Assembly (NCBI GenBank): GCA_021732175.1
Contig: JAKFVP010000554.1
Coordinates: forward strand, 1 to 35,892
Source of the DNA: Bradyrhizobium sp.
Lineage (GTDB): Bacteria; Pseudomonadota; Alphaproteobacteria; Rhizobiales; Xanthobacteraceae
Direction of reading: 5' to 3'
DNA length: 35,892 bases
Shown here: in pieces, positions 7,893 through 15,822 of the stretch
Position numbering within the stretch: the first letter of the stretch is position 1
Layout of the letters: every line of letters starts with the position of its first letter
Made by a program: the position numbers and the translations under genes
The notes under the pieces: model-generated
What the model saw: only the letters and a program-made list of their open reading frames with translations
What the model was told of the DNA's origin: nothing
The model's database searches: none

Positions 7893-8081
7893 TCATCCCT
7901 GACATCGAAATTGCGAACTGGACTCCCACGGGTCTTCGGTCGAGCGCAGTAAACGGTCGCACCGCAATACGAATTCATGCGCCGTCGTTTCCCGGGTCGC
8001 GTTTTTGCATTTCCGTTGGTGCACGAACGCACGTCTTTCTGCGACCGGCGTTCCCTGTCCTTGTGCGGTGACGATCGTCAT
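7893..8081 (-). CDS. Possible small protein divergent from the DUF736 gene
   Basis: An ORF of 62 aa starts MTIVTAQGQGTPVAERRAFV and contains HEFVLRCDRLLRSTEDPW. The ATG at 8079-8081 is preceded by GGAGACCACC, a good ribosome binding site very like the one in front of the DUF736 gene. The product is basic and Arg-rich. I do not recognise it, and it could be the broken 5' part of a longer plasmid gene. The start signal is the main support. Confidence 0.35.
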   Translation of the reverse strand: MTIVTAQGQGTPVAERRAFVHQRKCKNATRETTAHEFVLRCDRLLRSTEDPWESSSQFRCQG

Positions 8082-8186
8082 GGTGGTCTCCATCGGTTTG
8101 TTTGATGGGCGCGTCCCGCGCGACCTCGAATGGACGGATCAGGCCCGAGGGCCGGCTACGCCTCGATCGCCTTCCCGCAACGGCTA

Positions 8187-8250
8187 AGCCGGCTTTTTTC
8201 CCCTGCCGCGAAGGGGCGGCATTCCTCGCGGGATGTCAAAAAAGCCGGCT
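8187..8250 (+). promoter_or_regulatory. Large inverted repeat with nested hairpins in the DUF736 leader
   Basis: AGCCGGCTTTTTT (8187-8199) pairs perfectly with AAAAAAGCCGGCT (8238-8250). Nested alternatives are CCCC/GGGG (8200-8216) and CCGCGA/TCGCGG (8206-8231). The design, a 13-16-bp outer stem with an A/T part, a nested GC hairpin and about 80-120 bp to the start codon, is the same as in the leaders at 5369 and 9393 although the sequence is unrelated. Confidence 0.5.
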
Positions 8251-8366
8251 GCCGCCGTCCTCCGCTTTGGCTTCCGGGCCTGAAGGCTGCGGGCCGATCG
8301 CTCCCCGGGCCAAGGACCGCCATCGAGGCTGCGATGGTCGCGGCCCGACAACAGCACGGAGACACC

Positions 8367-8681
8367 ATGGCTACCATCGGAACCTTTACCGCGGCGGAAA
8401 ACGGCTACACCGGATCGGTCAAGACGCTCACCCTCAACGTCAAGGCGAAATTCGTCGCGACCGAGAAGGACAACGACAAGGCGCCCGATTTTCGCATCTT
8501 CGCAAGCTCCACTGTCGAGTTTGGGGCTGCGTGGAAGAAGACCGCACGGGACAGCGATCGCGAATATCTCTCGGTCAAGCTCGACGATCCGAGTTTTCCG
8601 GCCCCGATCTACGCCTCGCTGGTGAAGGGTGAGGGCGACGACAGCTTTACGCTGATCTGGTCCCGCCGCAACGGCGATTGA
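8367..8681 (+). CDS. DUF736 family protein
   Basis: The 104-aa product begins [20 protein letters not shown] and contains [37 protein letters not shown] and FTLIWSRR, the full DUF736 signature at the usual family length. The ATG at 8367 follows CACGGAGACACC, giving a clear ribosome binding site. DUF736 proteins are common on rhizobial plasmids and integrative elements next to DUF932 and ParB-like genes; their biochemical role is unknown, though an OB-like, nucleic-acid-related role has been supposed. It has its own structured leader and its own UUCG terminator, so it is a single-gene unit. Confidence 0.92.
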   Translation: MATIGTFTAAENGYTGSVKTLTLNVKAKFVATEKDNDKAPDFRIFASSTVEFGAAWKKTARDSDREYLSVKLDDPSFPAPIYASLVKGEGDDSFTLIWSRRNGD

Positions 8682-8699
8682 TCCGATAGCGTCGACTGG

Positions 8700-8727
8700 C
8701 CCCGCCTCTTCGGAGGCGGGGTTTTTT
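8700..8727 (+). terminator. Rho-independent terminator with UUCG loop after DUF736
   Basis: CCCCGCCTC (8700-8708), loop TTCG, GAGGCGGGG (8713-8721) and TTTTTT (8722-8727) make a textbook intrinsic terminator 18 bp after the stop codon. Confidence 0.95.
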
Positions 8728-8959
8728 GCTGCGCTCATGGGCCACAACAATGAAGAAAGAAGTGAGGCAGGTCCGGCAGCGGCGTTCCATGTGTTCATGG
8801 CTGGGATTGTCCTACTCCTGCGCACCTCTTCGCTACGCTGCGATTGGTGCCTTTTGGGATGTTGACACGGATCGTTGCAGGCATCGTATCGGCGGCGACA
8901 CACGGTCGACGTAACAGTGCATGGCCTCGGGTGCGAAACCCATCAAGAAATGTCACGTA
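8728..8959. other. Intergenic stretch without recognisable gene
   Basis: Nothing convincing was found on either strand between the terminator and the AraC-type remnant. Confidence 0.4.
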
Positions 8960-9139
8960 CTAATGGACTTTGCCAAAGTGCTCCCGGATCCAGCCCGGCG
9001 TGACGCCGAGACGGCGATGGAACGCCCTTCGCATCTCTGCTCTTGTGTCCGGGAACCGCATCGTGATGCCACGACGGGCGGTGGGACGCCGGTCGTTTCC
9101 AGCATCAGGCGCGCGCGAAACTTGAAGTCGTTCAATAGC
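8960..9139 (-). pseudogene. Remnant of an AraC-family regulator (C-terminal HTH)
   Basis: Reading the minus strand and switching frame twice gives AIERLQVSRA, then RLMLETTGVPPPVVASRCG, then FPDTRAEMRRAFHRRLGVTP and GWIREHFG. Together these form the second HTH and signature of a GlxA-like AraC regulator. Two frameshifts and the loss of the N-terminal two thirds mark it as dead. It abuts the truncated traA copy at 9132, so a recombination joined the two. Confidence 0.7.
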
Positions 9140-9230
9140 TGCAGCCGGCGATGCCGCGCACATAATAAGCGCTGAACGTCGCAACATTCCACGTTGCAAC
9201 CACCGCAATGGTCTCCGAACTCAAGACCAT
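9132..9230 (-). pseudogene. Truncated 5' end of a second traA copy
   Basis: From the ATG at 9228-9230 the first 26 codons match traA (MVLSSETIAVVATWNVATFS and YYVRG), then the reading frame enters unrelated sequence (IAGCSY) and stops at 9132. One catalytic tyrosine pair is kept but the rest of the relaxase is missing. It is a by-product of the 348-bp duplication. Confidence 0.85.
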
Positions 9231-9500
9231 CGAGATGCGGTGTTTTCGGAGGATGGAGTTGGATTCTGGCCTCACGATTGGTGTTTCTACTCAGAATCCA
9301 GAAACGCGCGGAAGAACAGTGCATGTCGTTTTCCCGGCATCCGCCGGATGCTCCTGCCGGTGGTTTGCTAATGGCTCTGCCCTCGCGCGGGACAAGAAAA
9401 TTCTTCGGCCTTTCGCGGCATAAACGGCCTCCTCCCCGCGAGGCGGGGCCCCTCCATTTATTCCACGGTGCCGAAGAGTTTTCTTGCCCTTGCTACCCCG
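9153..9500. repeat. 348-bp direct repeat, copy 2 (shared leader of the DUF932 gene)
   Basis: This is the second copy of 5129-5476, with about 98% identity and no gaps. It contains the same 9-bp inverted repeat (9260-9268, 9292-9300) and the same large stem (9393-9408 with 9471-9486) with its nested GC hairpin. Past the repeat, TGCAGCGC/GCGCTGCA near 9521-9538 forms a hairpin in the same place as the different one of copy 1, so the structure rather than the sequence is kept before the ribosome binding site. Confidence 0.9.
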
Positions 9501-9563
9501 CTGCTCGCCGCGAGGCAGGGCTGCAGCGCAGCGCTGCAACCCAAGCCTCAAAGGAGCAAGATC

Positions 9564-10406
9564 ATGCATCACCATCTCGCCACCCGGTTCGGCCGCAACG
9601 CCCACCAAATCAGCGGACGCGAAGCTCTCGACAACGAGACCCTGTACCGGCACGTCCCGGCCATCTTCGCGCGCGAGGCGCATGACAGCCGGTCAGAACG
9701 TTACGTCTACGTACCTACCATCGAGATTGTGGAGGAAGTGCGCCGCGAAGGATGGTTTCCGTTCTTCGCCGTGCAGGCCGTACCACGCGACGGTGACCGC
9801 CTCGGCCACGCAAAGCACATGCTCCGCCTGCGCCGTGATGGGGGCATCGGCAAGCCCGAAGCGGCCGAAGTCATCATCGTCAATTCGCATGACGGAACCT
9901 CGGCGTACCAGATGTTTGCGGGATTGCTCAGGTTTGTTTGCACAAACAGCCTTGTCGCGGGCGAGCGCTTCGAGGAAGTTCGTGTGGCGCACAAGGGCAA
10001 TATCAAGCACGACATTATCGAGGGCGTTTATACTGTTGCGGAAGACTTTCCGCGCCTCATCGAATCCGTCGAGACGATGAAGGAAATAAAGCTCTCGCGG
10101 GACGAGCAGACCGTTTTTGCTGAAGCCGCACTTGTCGCCCGCTACGGCGAGGACGAAAGCCCCGTTCGTCCGGACCAGATCATTGCGCCTCGACGCCGCG
10201 AGGATGTCGGGCAAAGTCTCTGGCTGACACTGAACGCAGCCCAGGAAAACCTCATTCGTGGCGGACTTCACGGCCGCCGCCAGACCACCGATGGCCGTAT
10301 TCGCCGCGCGCAGACCCGTGCCATCAATGGCATCGACCAGAATGTCGGCATCAACCGCGCGCTCTGGACGCTGGCAGAGGGCATGCAGCGCCTGAAATCG
10401 GCCTGA
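9564..10406 (+). CDS. DUF932 family plasmid protein
   Basis: From the ATG at 9564, with AAAGGAG upstream, the product has 280 aa. It begins MHHHLATRFGRNAHQISGRE and contains RYVYVPTIEIVEEVRREGWF, HAKHMLRLRR, VIIVNSHDGTSAYQMFAGLL and FVCTNSLVAGERFEEVRVAH, the typical DUF932 core. DUF932 proteins are widespread on plasmids and phages of Proteobacteria and are often found in the leading region near the relaxase; function is unknown. The C-terminal part, ending GINRALWTLAEGMQRL, is also family-like. The gene uses the duplicated leader and is followed by convergent terminators shared with the coupling-protein operon. Confidence 0.92.
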   Translation: MHHHLATRFGRNAHQISGREALDNETLYRHVPAIFAREAHDSRSERYVYVPTIEIVEEVRREGWFPFFAVQAVPRDGDRLGHAKHMLRLRRDGGIGKPEAAEVIIVNSHDGTSAYQMFAGLLRFVCTNSLVAGERFEEVRVAHKGNIKHDIIEGVYTVAEDFPRLIESVETMKEIKLSRDEQTVFAEAALVARYGEDESPVRPDQIIAPRRREDVGQSLWLTLNAAQENLIRGGLHGRRQTTDGRIRRAQTRAINGIDQNVGINRALWTLAEGMQRLKSA

Positions 10407-10504
10407 CCCGCAATGCCGGGGAGCCGGACAAGGCTTCTCGGCTTTTGCCCCGTGCCAAAAAATTCTCGTCGGTCCGCACGCGGACCGGCAAAGAAAGTGC
10501 TGGG

Positions 10505-10534
10505 TAAAAAGCCGCTCGCCGGGCTCCGCCCGGC
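10505..10534 (-). terminator. Likely terminator of the coupling-protein operon
   Basis: On the minus strand GCCGGGC and GCCCGGC (10518-10534, loop GGA) are followed after GAGCGG by CTTTTTA. It lies 97 bp after the coupling-protein stop. A second stem, GGTCCG/CGGACC (10471-10486), lies between it and the DUF932 stop. The 10407-10630 stretch holds nothing else. Confidence 0.45.
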
Positions 10535-10630
10535 TCGAAAAACACGGCTGCCAGAAATAGCATCGCCGTGACCGGGCAGGACAAAGAGAGCGCCCCGTTG
10601 TGCGGCACTCTGTGGATCCTTCGTTCTTGC

Positions 10631-12352
10631 TTACGCGCTGGTCTTCGCCCAGGTGGCGTCCCTGTAGGCTTCGCGCCGTCTGCGCCATTGTGTGAACGGA
10701 ATCTCGACGACGACCGGATTGCCGAGACCGAAAACCAGAGCACGAACGACAAGGAAACCGTCAACGATGCGCACGCCAAGCTCATCGTCCAGGTAATTTG
10801 GCTCGATCACGTCGATTTCATTCTCGTGGCGGATTTTCTCAGGCTTGTCCCTGCTGGTGGCAACCCACGTTTCGATGGTGCGGCGACCCGCATATTTGCT
10901 GACCACGCGTTCGCGTGTTTCGGAAGTGCCGAGTCTACAGACGACCTTGATCTTGAAGCGCGCTTCGAGCGTTGCCGCATCGTACCGCTGGTAGAGCTTG
11001 AGGATCTGTTCCCAGTCCTGCGTCGCCACGATCGCCGCTACACCTTTTTCCCGGCCGACATTGAGCAATTTGGGAAACTGTTCGAGACGGCCCAGAACCG
11101 GAAGTTCATCCAGGATCAGGTGCAACCACGGGCGATCCCGTTTTGGCGTGGACGGGCTGAGCAACTTGCCGCAGACGACATCGACAAGTAGGCCGCTGAT
11201 CGCGGTCGAGAGAAGGGGATATTCGGCATTGTGCTGAAGAATGATCGTTCGCGGCAGGCGGGACTGCTCGGAAAGCCAGTCGCGGACGCTGAAACTGCAC
11301 TCCTTGTTCGATGCCTCCGCCTGTGCGAGCGGCCGGATCGTCGTCAGGGCCGCGACCCACAGCGTCAACATCAGGCTCAGAGTGGTTCTGTTGGCCACCC
11401 CATCGGCGTCGATTTCGATGAGGTGGACACTCGGTGAGTGCGCGGCCTCAAGAGCCGCGCGCAGCTCTTTCGGGCTTTTGAATACGAACTTGAACAGATC
11501 GGCCCATCCCCAATCGGTTTTGCGCTCACGTTGCAACGCCTCGATGGCTCCCGACAGGATGGCCTTGGCGCCATTGGACCACATCGATTCCAGTTCTGAA
11601 CCCGATGGCACGAGCTTTTCCGCAACCTCGCGCGCGCCTTGCGTATTGATTACGTCGCGGCCGATATCCCAGGTCCATCCTCTTGCGTCATGAGGCGCCA
11701 CTAGAAGAATCTTGTCAATCGGAGCGCAGGCAAGAATGTCCCCCTTGGCGTCGTGAATGATCGACCGCTCCCCGCGTGCCAGAATCTGTTCCGCCCAGCC
11801 ACGGATCACGGCGCTCTTGCCCGAACCTTGGTCACCGATGACGAGAATGTTGGAAGCTTCCGCGACAGGCGTGAGCTGAACGTAAGGTGCAAGCCAGAGC
11901 GAATCCGGTTGCGTTATCCCCGTCACGGCAACGGCCTTCTGCAACGAGGCTCGCCCCTCCGCGCCGAATTTCGGCCACAGCCCCCGGATGGTGCGGACGG
12001 TCTCCCTGGGCGAGGTGTGCTTCCAGCTCCAGATTGCCGCAAGAGTTGCCGCGATTATCGTGCAGCCAAAAAACAGGCAGAGCCGGAGATAGAACGGCGG
12101 CCAGGCCAACCACCCCCGAAGGTTCGCTGTGCGGCAATCGAGATCGAAGACCTGCAACGGCCCTGGTCCGCAGTAGCGATGGAAACCTTCATCCCAGACC
12201 GTTCTCCAGAAATAAGCCGGGGTGATGTTCGGATTGTCAAATGGGGCGAGAAGGGTGATGATGAAGAAACTAAAGACCATGACACCGCATGCCACGAGTA
12301 GCGCGGCTGCCAGTGCGGGGCTTGGGGATTTCTTGACCTTGATGGTTGTCAC
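10631..12352 (-). CDS. traD: Type IV coupling protein (VirD4/TraD-type)
   Basis: The coupling protein is the inner-membrane ATPase that docks the relaxosome onto the secretion channel. From the GTG at 12350-12352, preceded by CAGGA, the product has 573 aa. Two membrane segments span residues about 12-36 and 86-108, separated by a periplasmic loop. Walker A is VIGDQGSGKS (172-180) and Walker B is LHLILDELPVLGR; a TrwB-type AAD_bind domain with EKGVAAIVATQDW follows. The GTG leaves 7 bp after the preceding stop; the alternative start at 12436 would overlap that gene by 77 bp and lacks support. It is the last gene of a five-gene minus-strand operon and is complete. Confidence 0.9.
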   Translation of the reverse strand: MTTIKVKKSPSPALAAALLVACGVMVFSFFIITLLAPFDNPNITPAYFWRTVWDEGFHRYCGPGPLQVFDLDCRTANLRGWLAWPPFYLRLCLFFGCTIIAATLAAIWSWKHTSPRETVRTIRGLWPKFGAEGRASLQKAVAVTGITQPDSLWLAPYVQLTPVAEASNILVIGDQGSGKSAVIRGWAEQILARGERSIIHDAKGDILACAPIDKILLVAPHDARGWTWDIGRDVINTQGAREVAEKLVPSGSELESMWSNGAKAILSGAIEALQRERKTDWGWADLFKFVFKSPKELRAALEAAHSPSVHLIEIDADGVANRTTLSLMLTLWVAALTTIRPLAQAEASNKECSFSVRDWLSEQSRLPRTIILQHNAEYPLLSTAISGLLVDVVCGKLLSPSTPKRDRPWLHLILDELPVLGRLEQFPKLLNVGREKGVAAIVATQDWEQILKLYQRYDAATLEARFKIKVVCRLGTSETRERVVSKYAGRRTIETWVATSRDKPEKIRHENEIDVIEPNYLDDELGVRIVDGFLVVRALVFGLGNPVVVEIPFTQWRRRREAYRDATWAKTSA

Positions 12353-12359
12353 TGTCCTG

Positions 12360-12746
12360 TTACTCCACAAATTTGAGAAGGATCGAGCCGATGACGGCAA
12401 GGGCAAAGCCCGCAGCCCATCCACGCACGACAGCACGGACCAACCAACGGGGTTCGCTGCATCGCAAAATCGCCCAGCCGTAATCCCTTCCAGCCTCCGG
12501 GTCGGAGGAGGGTTGGATGTTCGGGGCGGGCTCTACTTCTTGCCAATTCGGAAACGGGTTTTGATGGCCGAGGCTCGACAGGAACGCCGCGAGGCCCTCT
12601 TCTCCGAGGCGCTCCAGCGAGCGTAGGTCGAATTCGTCCGCGCCCGTCTCGAATTGCGAGGCCAGCCGCTGTGCGGTTGCCCGCCGCTCACGGCTGCCTT
12701 CGTCGATGGCGCGTGACGCCGCCGCTCTGAAACTCTCACTCTTCAT
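12360..12746 (-). CDS. Small membrane protein of the coupling operon
   Basis: The 128-aa product begins MKSESFRAAASRAIDEGSRE, is largely soluble and charged, and ends with one membrane helix (AVVRGWAAGFALAVIGSILL). The ATG at 12744-12746 overlaps the end of the ParA-like gene by 11 bp and is preceded by GACGGAGA, which decides the start over the upstream in-frame codon at 12818. I do not recognise the family. By position, between a ParA-like and a coupling protein, it resembles TraM of the IncP TraK-TraL-TraM relaxosome set, which is inference from order only. Confidence 0.7.
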   Translation of the reverse strand: MKSESFRAAASRAIDEGSRERRATAQRLASQFETGADEFDLRSLERLGEEGLAAFLSSLGHQNPFPNWQEVEPAPNIQPSSDPEAGRDYGWAILRCSEPRWLVRAVVRGWAAGFALAVIGSILLKFVE

Positions 12747-13551
12747 CGACTGTCTCCGTCGTCTTGAAGGCACGGTCGAGTTCTGCGAATAGCGCCACCA
12801 GCCACTGGGCAACGTCACCGCGTGCGATCTTGGCTTCCGCGCGTGGCAGGCCGCTCAATTGCATGGCTGCCGGCGTTTCGAGGTCCACGACATCGATGAA
12901 GCGTGAGCCGGCCGCCTCGAAATACCGCCATGAGCCGCCGGGAATGGCGCCCATGACGATGAGCGCGTTCCTATCCGCAGCGGGCTTGAGCTTATCGGTC
13001 CACTCCTGCCAGGCAGTCGAGGCCGGATGCAGGTCGGCGATGCGGCCATCGCGCTGGTTTTCGGCAAGGATGATGTCCGCGCGAGGGATAGCCGTCGTCA
13101 GGCGTTCGACCGTCCATTGCGCCTGTCGCATCGATTCTGCCTCGGCCGTGAATGGTATGAAGACGACCGGGTGGAAACCGAATTCGCCAAATTCTTCGTC
13201 CAGGTCGACCAGAGCCGCCCATTCGGAGAACCGGCCAACCTCGCCAGCACCAATGTCGATGAGGATCGGAGCGGCCGTGTCCGCTTGCGTGACGGCGTCC
13301 AGCACCGGGCTGAACCGCGCCAGCTCCTTGCCGGGATCGGCACGCGCCGCCTTGGGATCGGATGCAATCGTGATGACGTCCTGGCCCAGCGCGGCCGACA
13401 ACCGCTTTTGACGGTCGATTTGAATAACGACCGGCGAGTATCCCGCGATCGTCAGTTTGTCAGTGATGGCCAGCGCCAGCGTCGATTTGCCAACCCCGCC
13501 TTTTTCGTTGGCGACAACGATGGCCCAGCGCCTCTTGTCTGTCTCTGTCAT
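12736..13551 (-). CDS. ParA/MinD-type ATPase (TraL/VirC1-like)
   Basis: From the ATG at 13549-13551, preceded by GAAGGA, the product has 271 aa. It starts MTETDKRRWAIVVANEKGGV and has the deviant Walker A KGGVGKS at residues 17-23 with the signature Lys. PILIDIGAGEVGRF supplies the Walker A' region, and PVVFIPFTAEAESM a switch-like segment. It is not next to a ParB partition gene but inside the coupling-protein operon, like TraL of IncP plasmids or VirC1 of Ti plasmids, which bring the relaxosome to the pole or channel. An upstream start at 13599 has no ribosome binding site. Confidence 0.8.
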   Translation of the reverse strand: MTETDKRRWAIVVANEKGGVGKSTLALAITDKLTIAGYSPVVIQIDRQKRLSAALGQDVITIASDPKAARADPGKELARFSPVLDAVTQADTAAPILIDIGAGEVGRFSEWAALVDLDEEFGEFGFHPVVFIPFTAEAESMRQAQWTVERLTTAIPRADIILAENQRDGRIADLHPASTAWQEWTDKLKPAADRNALIVMGAIPGGSWRYFEAAGSRFIDVVDLETPAAMQLSGLPRAEAKIARGDVAQWLVALFAELDRAFKTTETVDEE

Positions 13552-13647
13552 GACTTTTTCCTTCGCCCCGGTTGATCGCGGGGCCAAGGAAGAAGCCATG
13601 GAATCGAACAGGCTGGATGGATTCTGGGTCTTTTTCCGGAGAAAGGT

Positions 13648-14850
13648 TCAGCGCGCGGGGTACGCCGCGCACTGATCTTCATAATTCTTGTACGCGTGAA
13701 GCAGGAATTCCCGCCCGCTCATCAATTCGGGATGCAGACGTTCACTAAACATCTCGGGCTGCTCTTTAAGATGCTGTCGGCTGCGTTCGACCTGTTCGGC
13801 AAGTTGCACAGGTGACGACGTTGCGAGCTGCCCCCGAGTGGTCCGGCCCAGTTGCCGGACAAATTCAAACCCTTTCAAACTCGCCAGCCGATGGAACATC
13901 AGCTTTGGATCGAAATCCCCGGCATGGACTGCGGGAAAGACCGCCCCGGCATCGATCGGGTGGTTGAAACCTGCGGCCACCGCCGCCTGCTTCGGATCGA
14001 GAAGCCCATCCCCATCCGGTTCCCGCCGGATGCTCTCACTGATTTCGCTTTCAATGCAGCGAAACTCTTTCGCCCGCTCGCGGCACATGTTGAGCGCGAC
14101 AAATTGCGTCTTCTGAAAACGGATTTCCTCCTCGATCACATCCTTGCGTTTGCCGCGAAAGTCCTCCGCCCAGGCCGCGATCTCCCGGCGCAGCCTGCTG
14201 CCCGGGTACAGGCATCGCAGAAATTTCTGGCGCTGGCCGTTACGCCAGGCCGTATCGATGAGGCGACGGCGGCGCTTCCCGGTCGTGCGATGATCGCGCT
14301 CGGGCCAGGGAAGCGACAGCAGTTCGTTGTCGAAGATGAAGTTCTGCGCCGCCTCCTGATCCGCCCAGTTGCGGACATTTTTTCCATCGCGCAGCGGCAC
14401 AAGATGCCGAAGGCGTTCGAAGATCACGAAGACGTTGACGGCGAAGGCGTCCTTGATCTGCTTTTCGATATCGTCGGTGACCTGTCCGCCGCTTGACCGC
14501 TCAGGCCGCATGCCGACCATGTTTGCTCGAACCAGCAGCGGCTCGCCCCGGTCGAACCGCTCCCGTTCCTCGGGCGTTGCCTGGATCGGGAGAGGATCGT
14601 CGAGGCTATCGACAATCATCCCTTGCAGACTTTGAGCCGGCCAGCCCGCCGCGATCTTTATCTTCAGCGGAACCTGCGGCGGATAAGCGGCCCTTCCCTC
14701 GCGTATGGCCTCCCCGCTCACCGCGACGACCGGCCGGCTGAAGTCGAGATACCGTTGGAACGGTGTGTCCGAAAGCAACAGCTTGCGCAGCTTGTTCCTT
14801 TCGATATCCGAAGTCGGCCGGTCCGCCGCCATGCTTGTTTCCATCGTCAT
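13648..14850 (-). CDS. Unknown conjugation-operon protein, 400 aa
   Basis: The product is soluble, without signal peptide or membrane helix. Segments include PLKIKIAAGWPAQSLQGMIV, FERLRHLVPLRDGKNVRNWA, RRLIDTAWRNGQRQKFLRCL and a C-terminal HPELMSGREFLLHAYKNYED. It is rich in Arg and Glu and largely helical in appearance. I do not recognise a family or catalytic motif. Three in-frame ATGs compete (14848, 14842, 14830); the third, MAADRPTSDIERNK, has GATGGAAA six bases upstream and may be the true start. It lies between a TraK-like HTH protein and a ParA-like ATPase, so a relaxosome role is plausible but unproven. Confidence 0.7.
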   Translation of the reverse strand: MTMETSMAADRPTSDIERNKLRKLLLSDTPFQRYLDFSRPVVAVSGEAIREGRAAYPPQVPLKIKIAAGWPAQSLQGMIVDSLDDPLPIQATPEERERFDRGEPLLVRANMVGMRPERSSGGQVTDDIEKQIKDAFAVNVFVIFERLRHLVPLRDGKNVRNWADQEAAQNFIFDNELLSLPWPERDHRTTGKRRRRLIDTAWRNGQRQKFLRCLYPGSRLRREIAAWAEDFRGKRKDVIEEEIRFQKTQFVALNMCRERAKEFRCIESEISESIRREPDGDGLLDPKQAAVAAGFNHPIDAGAVFPAVHAGDFDPKLMFHRLASLKGFEFVRQLGRTTRGQLATSSPVQLAEQVERSRQHLKEQPEMFSERLHPELMSGREFLLHAYKNYEDQCAAYPAR

Positions 14851-14957
14851 CGGCGCCGCAAGGCATTCCTAGAGCCGCGAGGCTAACAAGCTCATTGGGA
14901 AGAAGATGGATTCTGAGTATCCGGCTGGTAACGTTCCTGTGAGCCGCGACATCGAGC

Positions 14958-15428
14958 CTAACTGCCGCGCAACTTCGCCACGCGCGAAAGCTTGTCCTGG
15001 ATCGAACGCGAAACAGCCGTGGGCTGGTCTGATTTCTGCACGGCGACCGGTTTGACGGTAACCGTTCTCCCGGCCCGGGGCTCGGTTGTTTCCCCGGTCC
15101 TGGATCTGGAAGACTTTCCCTCTCGTGCGGCAGTCCGCTGGCGCGTGGTGTCTTCCACGGGCCGGCCTGTTGACGCGGATACATTCACCTTCATTTGCCG
15201 GGATACTGCCCCGCGCAGATGATCCGCTGAAATCGTGCCCCCGTCGGGACGCCTAACTCCGACTGCCGCAAGAGCCCGCGCCAGTTGTGACCAGGAGCAC
15301 CCTTCGCGCCGCAACTCCTCAAACAGACCGATATGCCCCCGCAAAGCCCGATCGAACGGAATGCGCCCCAATGGTCCCTCAAGATCGTCAGCCAGTGCCT
15401 TCAGCCGCAGTCGCACGTCAGAATTCAT
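14958..15428 (-). CDS. Small HTH-like protein at head of operon (TraK-like position)
   Basis: The 156-aa product starts MNSDVRLRLKALADDLEGPL. Residues about 30-75 (IGLFEELRREGCSWSQLARA, then GVRRPDGGTISADHLRGAVS) look like the helix-turn-helix of the TraK-type and mobilisation accessory proteins, in which a short DNA-binding fold is followed by a basic disordered tail; here the tail has SSRSRTGETTEPRAGRTVTV. A role in binding the origin of transfer or in repressing its own operon is inferred from this architecture and the first-gene position. Its promoter region (15429-15524) is abutted by an IS1111 element. Confidence 0.6.
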   Translation of the reverse strand: MNSDVRLRLKALADDLEGPLGRIPFDRALRGHIGLFEELRREGCSWSQLARALAAVGVRRPDGGTISADHLRGAVSRQMKVNVSASTGRPVEDTTRQRTAAREGKSSRSRTGETTEPRAGRTVTVKPVAVQKSDQPTAVSRSIQDKLSRVAKLRGS

Positions 15429-15524
15429 CCAGCTCTCCCGAAGCAGGTCGAATCAAAACGATACATCCAACGTCTCGATTTGTCACGATTTGACTCAAAA
15501 TGTAACGTTCACACCTGTGCATCT
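15429..15524 (-). promoter_or_regulatory. Upstream region of the coupling-protein operon
   Basis: The 96 bp before the first operon gene contain a tandem CGATTTGtCA-CGATTTGaCT (about 15477-15496), a 10-bp direct repeat that would place two protein contacts on one DNA face. The region is cut 96 bp upstream by the IS1111 repeat at 15525, so distal control sequences may be lost. No clear -35/-10 pair was assigned. Confidence 0.35.
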
Positions 15525-15539
15525 GTGGATGACACCCAC

Positions 15540-15822
15540 CTGGCCCGAGCTTTTCTGACGTTATAGCAATTGGTCGTTGCGGTCATCTGTCCGGCCTTTG
15601 CTTGCGGTCTATTCTCACCGCATGGCCTTGATGGTTGTCCGCTGATCGGGCCCCAATCATCCTTGACGGACTCAAGGTCCGTGCACAGGTTCGGGGTGTC
15701 CTGATCCTCGGTATGTCGACCGGATGCCATCACGTCGTCCTTGCCCTTGCCAAACTTGGTGTCGTTGGTTTGTACGGTAGCGCGGCGGTCGCCGCTTCAC
15801 TTCATTGCCAAGCCATCTTTCT
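15540..15822 (-). ncRNA. Candidate bridge RNA region of copy B
   Basis: It carries the shared core GCGGTCATCTGTCCGG (15579-15594). A perfect 6-bp hairpin, ACGGAC/GTCCGT (15666-15671, 15677-15682), falls where copy C has a different but still pairing sequence. Orientation is given as the transposase strand because G-U pairs of copy C work only on that strand. Confidence 0.55.

Noticed and set aside
12736..13551. A plasmid partition parA paired with the ParB-like gene at 5546
   Set aside because: The two are 5 kb apart on opposite strands, and the ATPase is embedded in the coupling-protein operon, so a transfer role is more likely.
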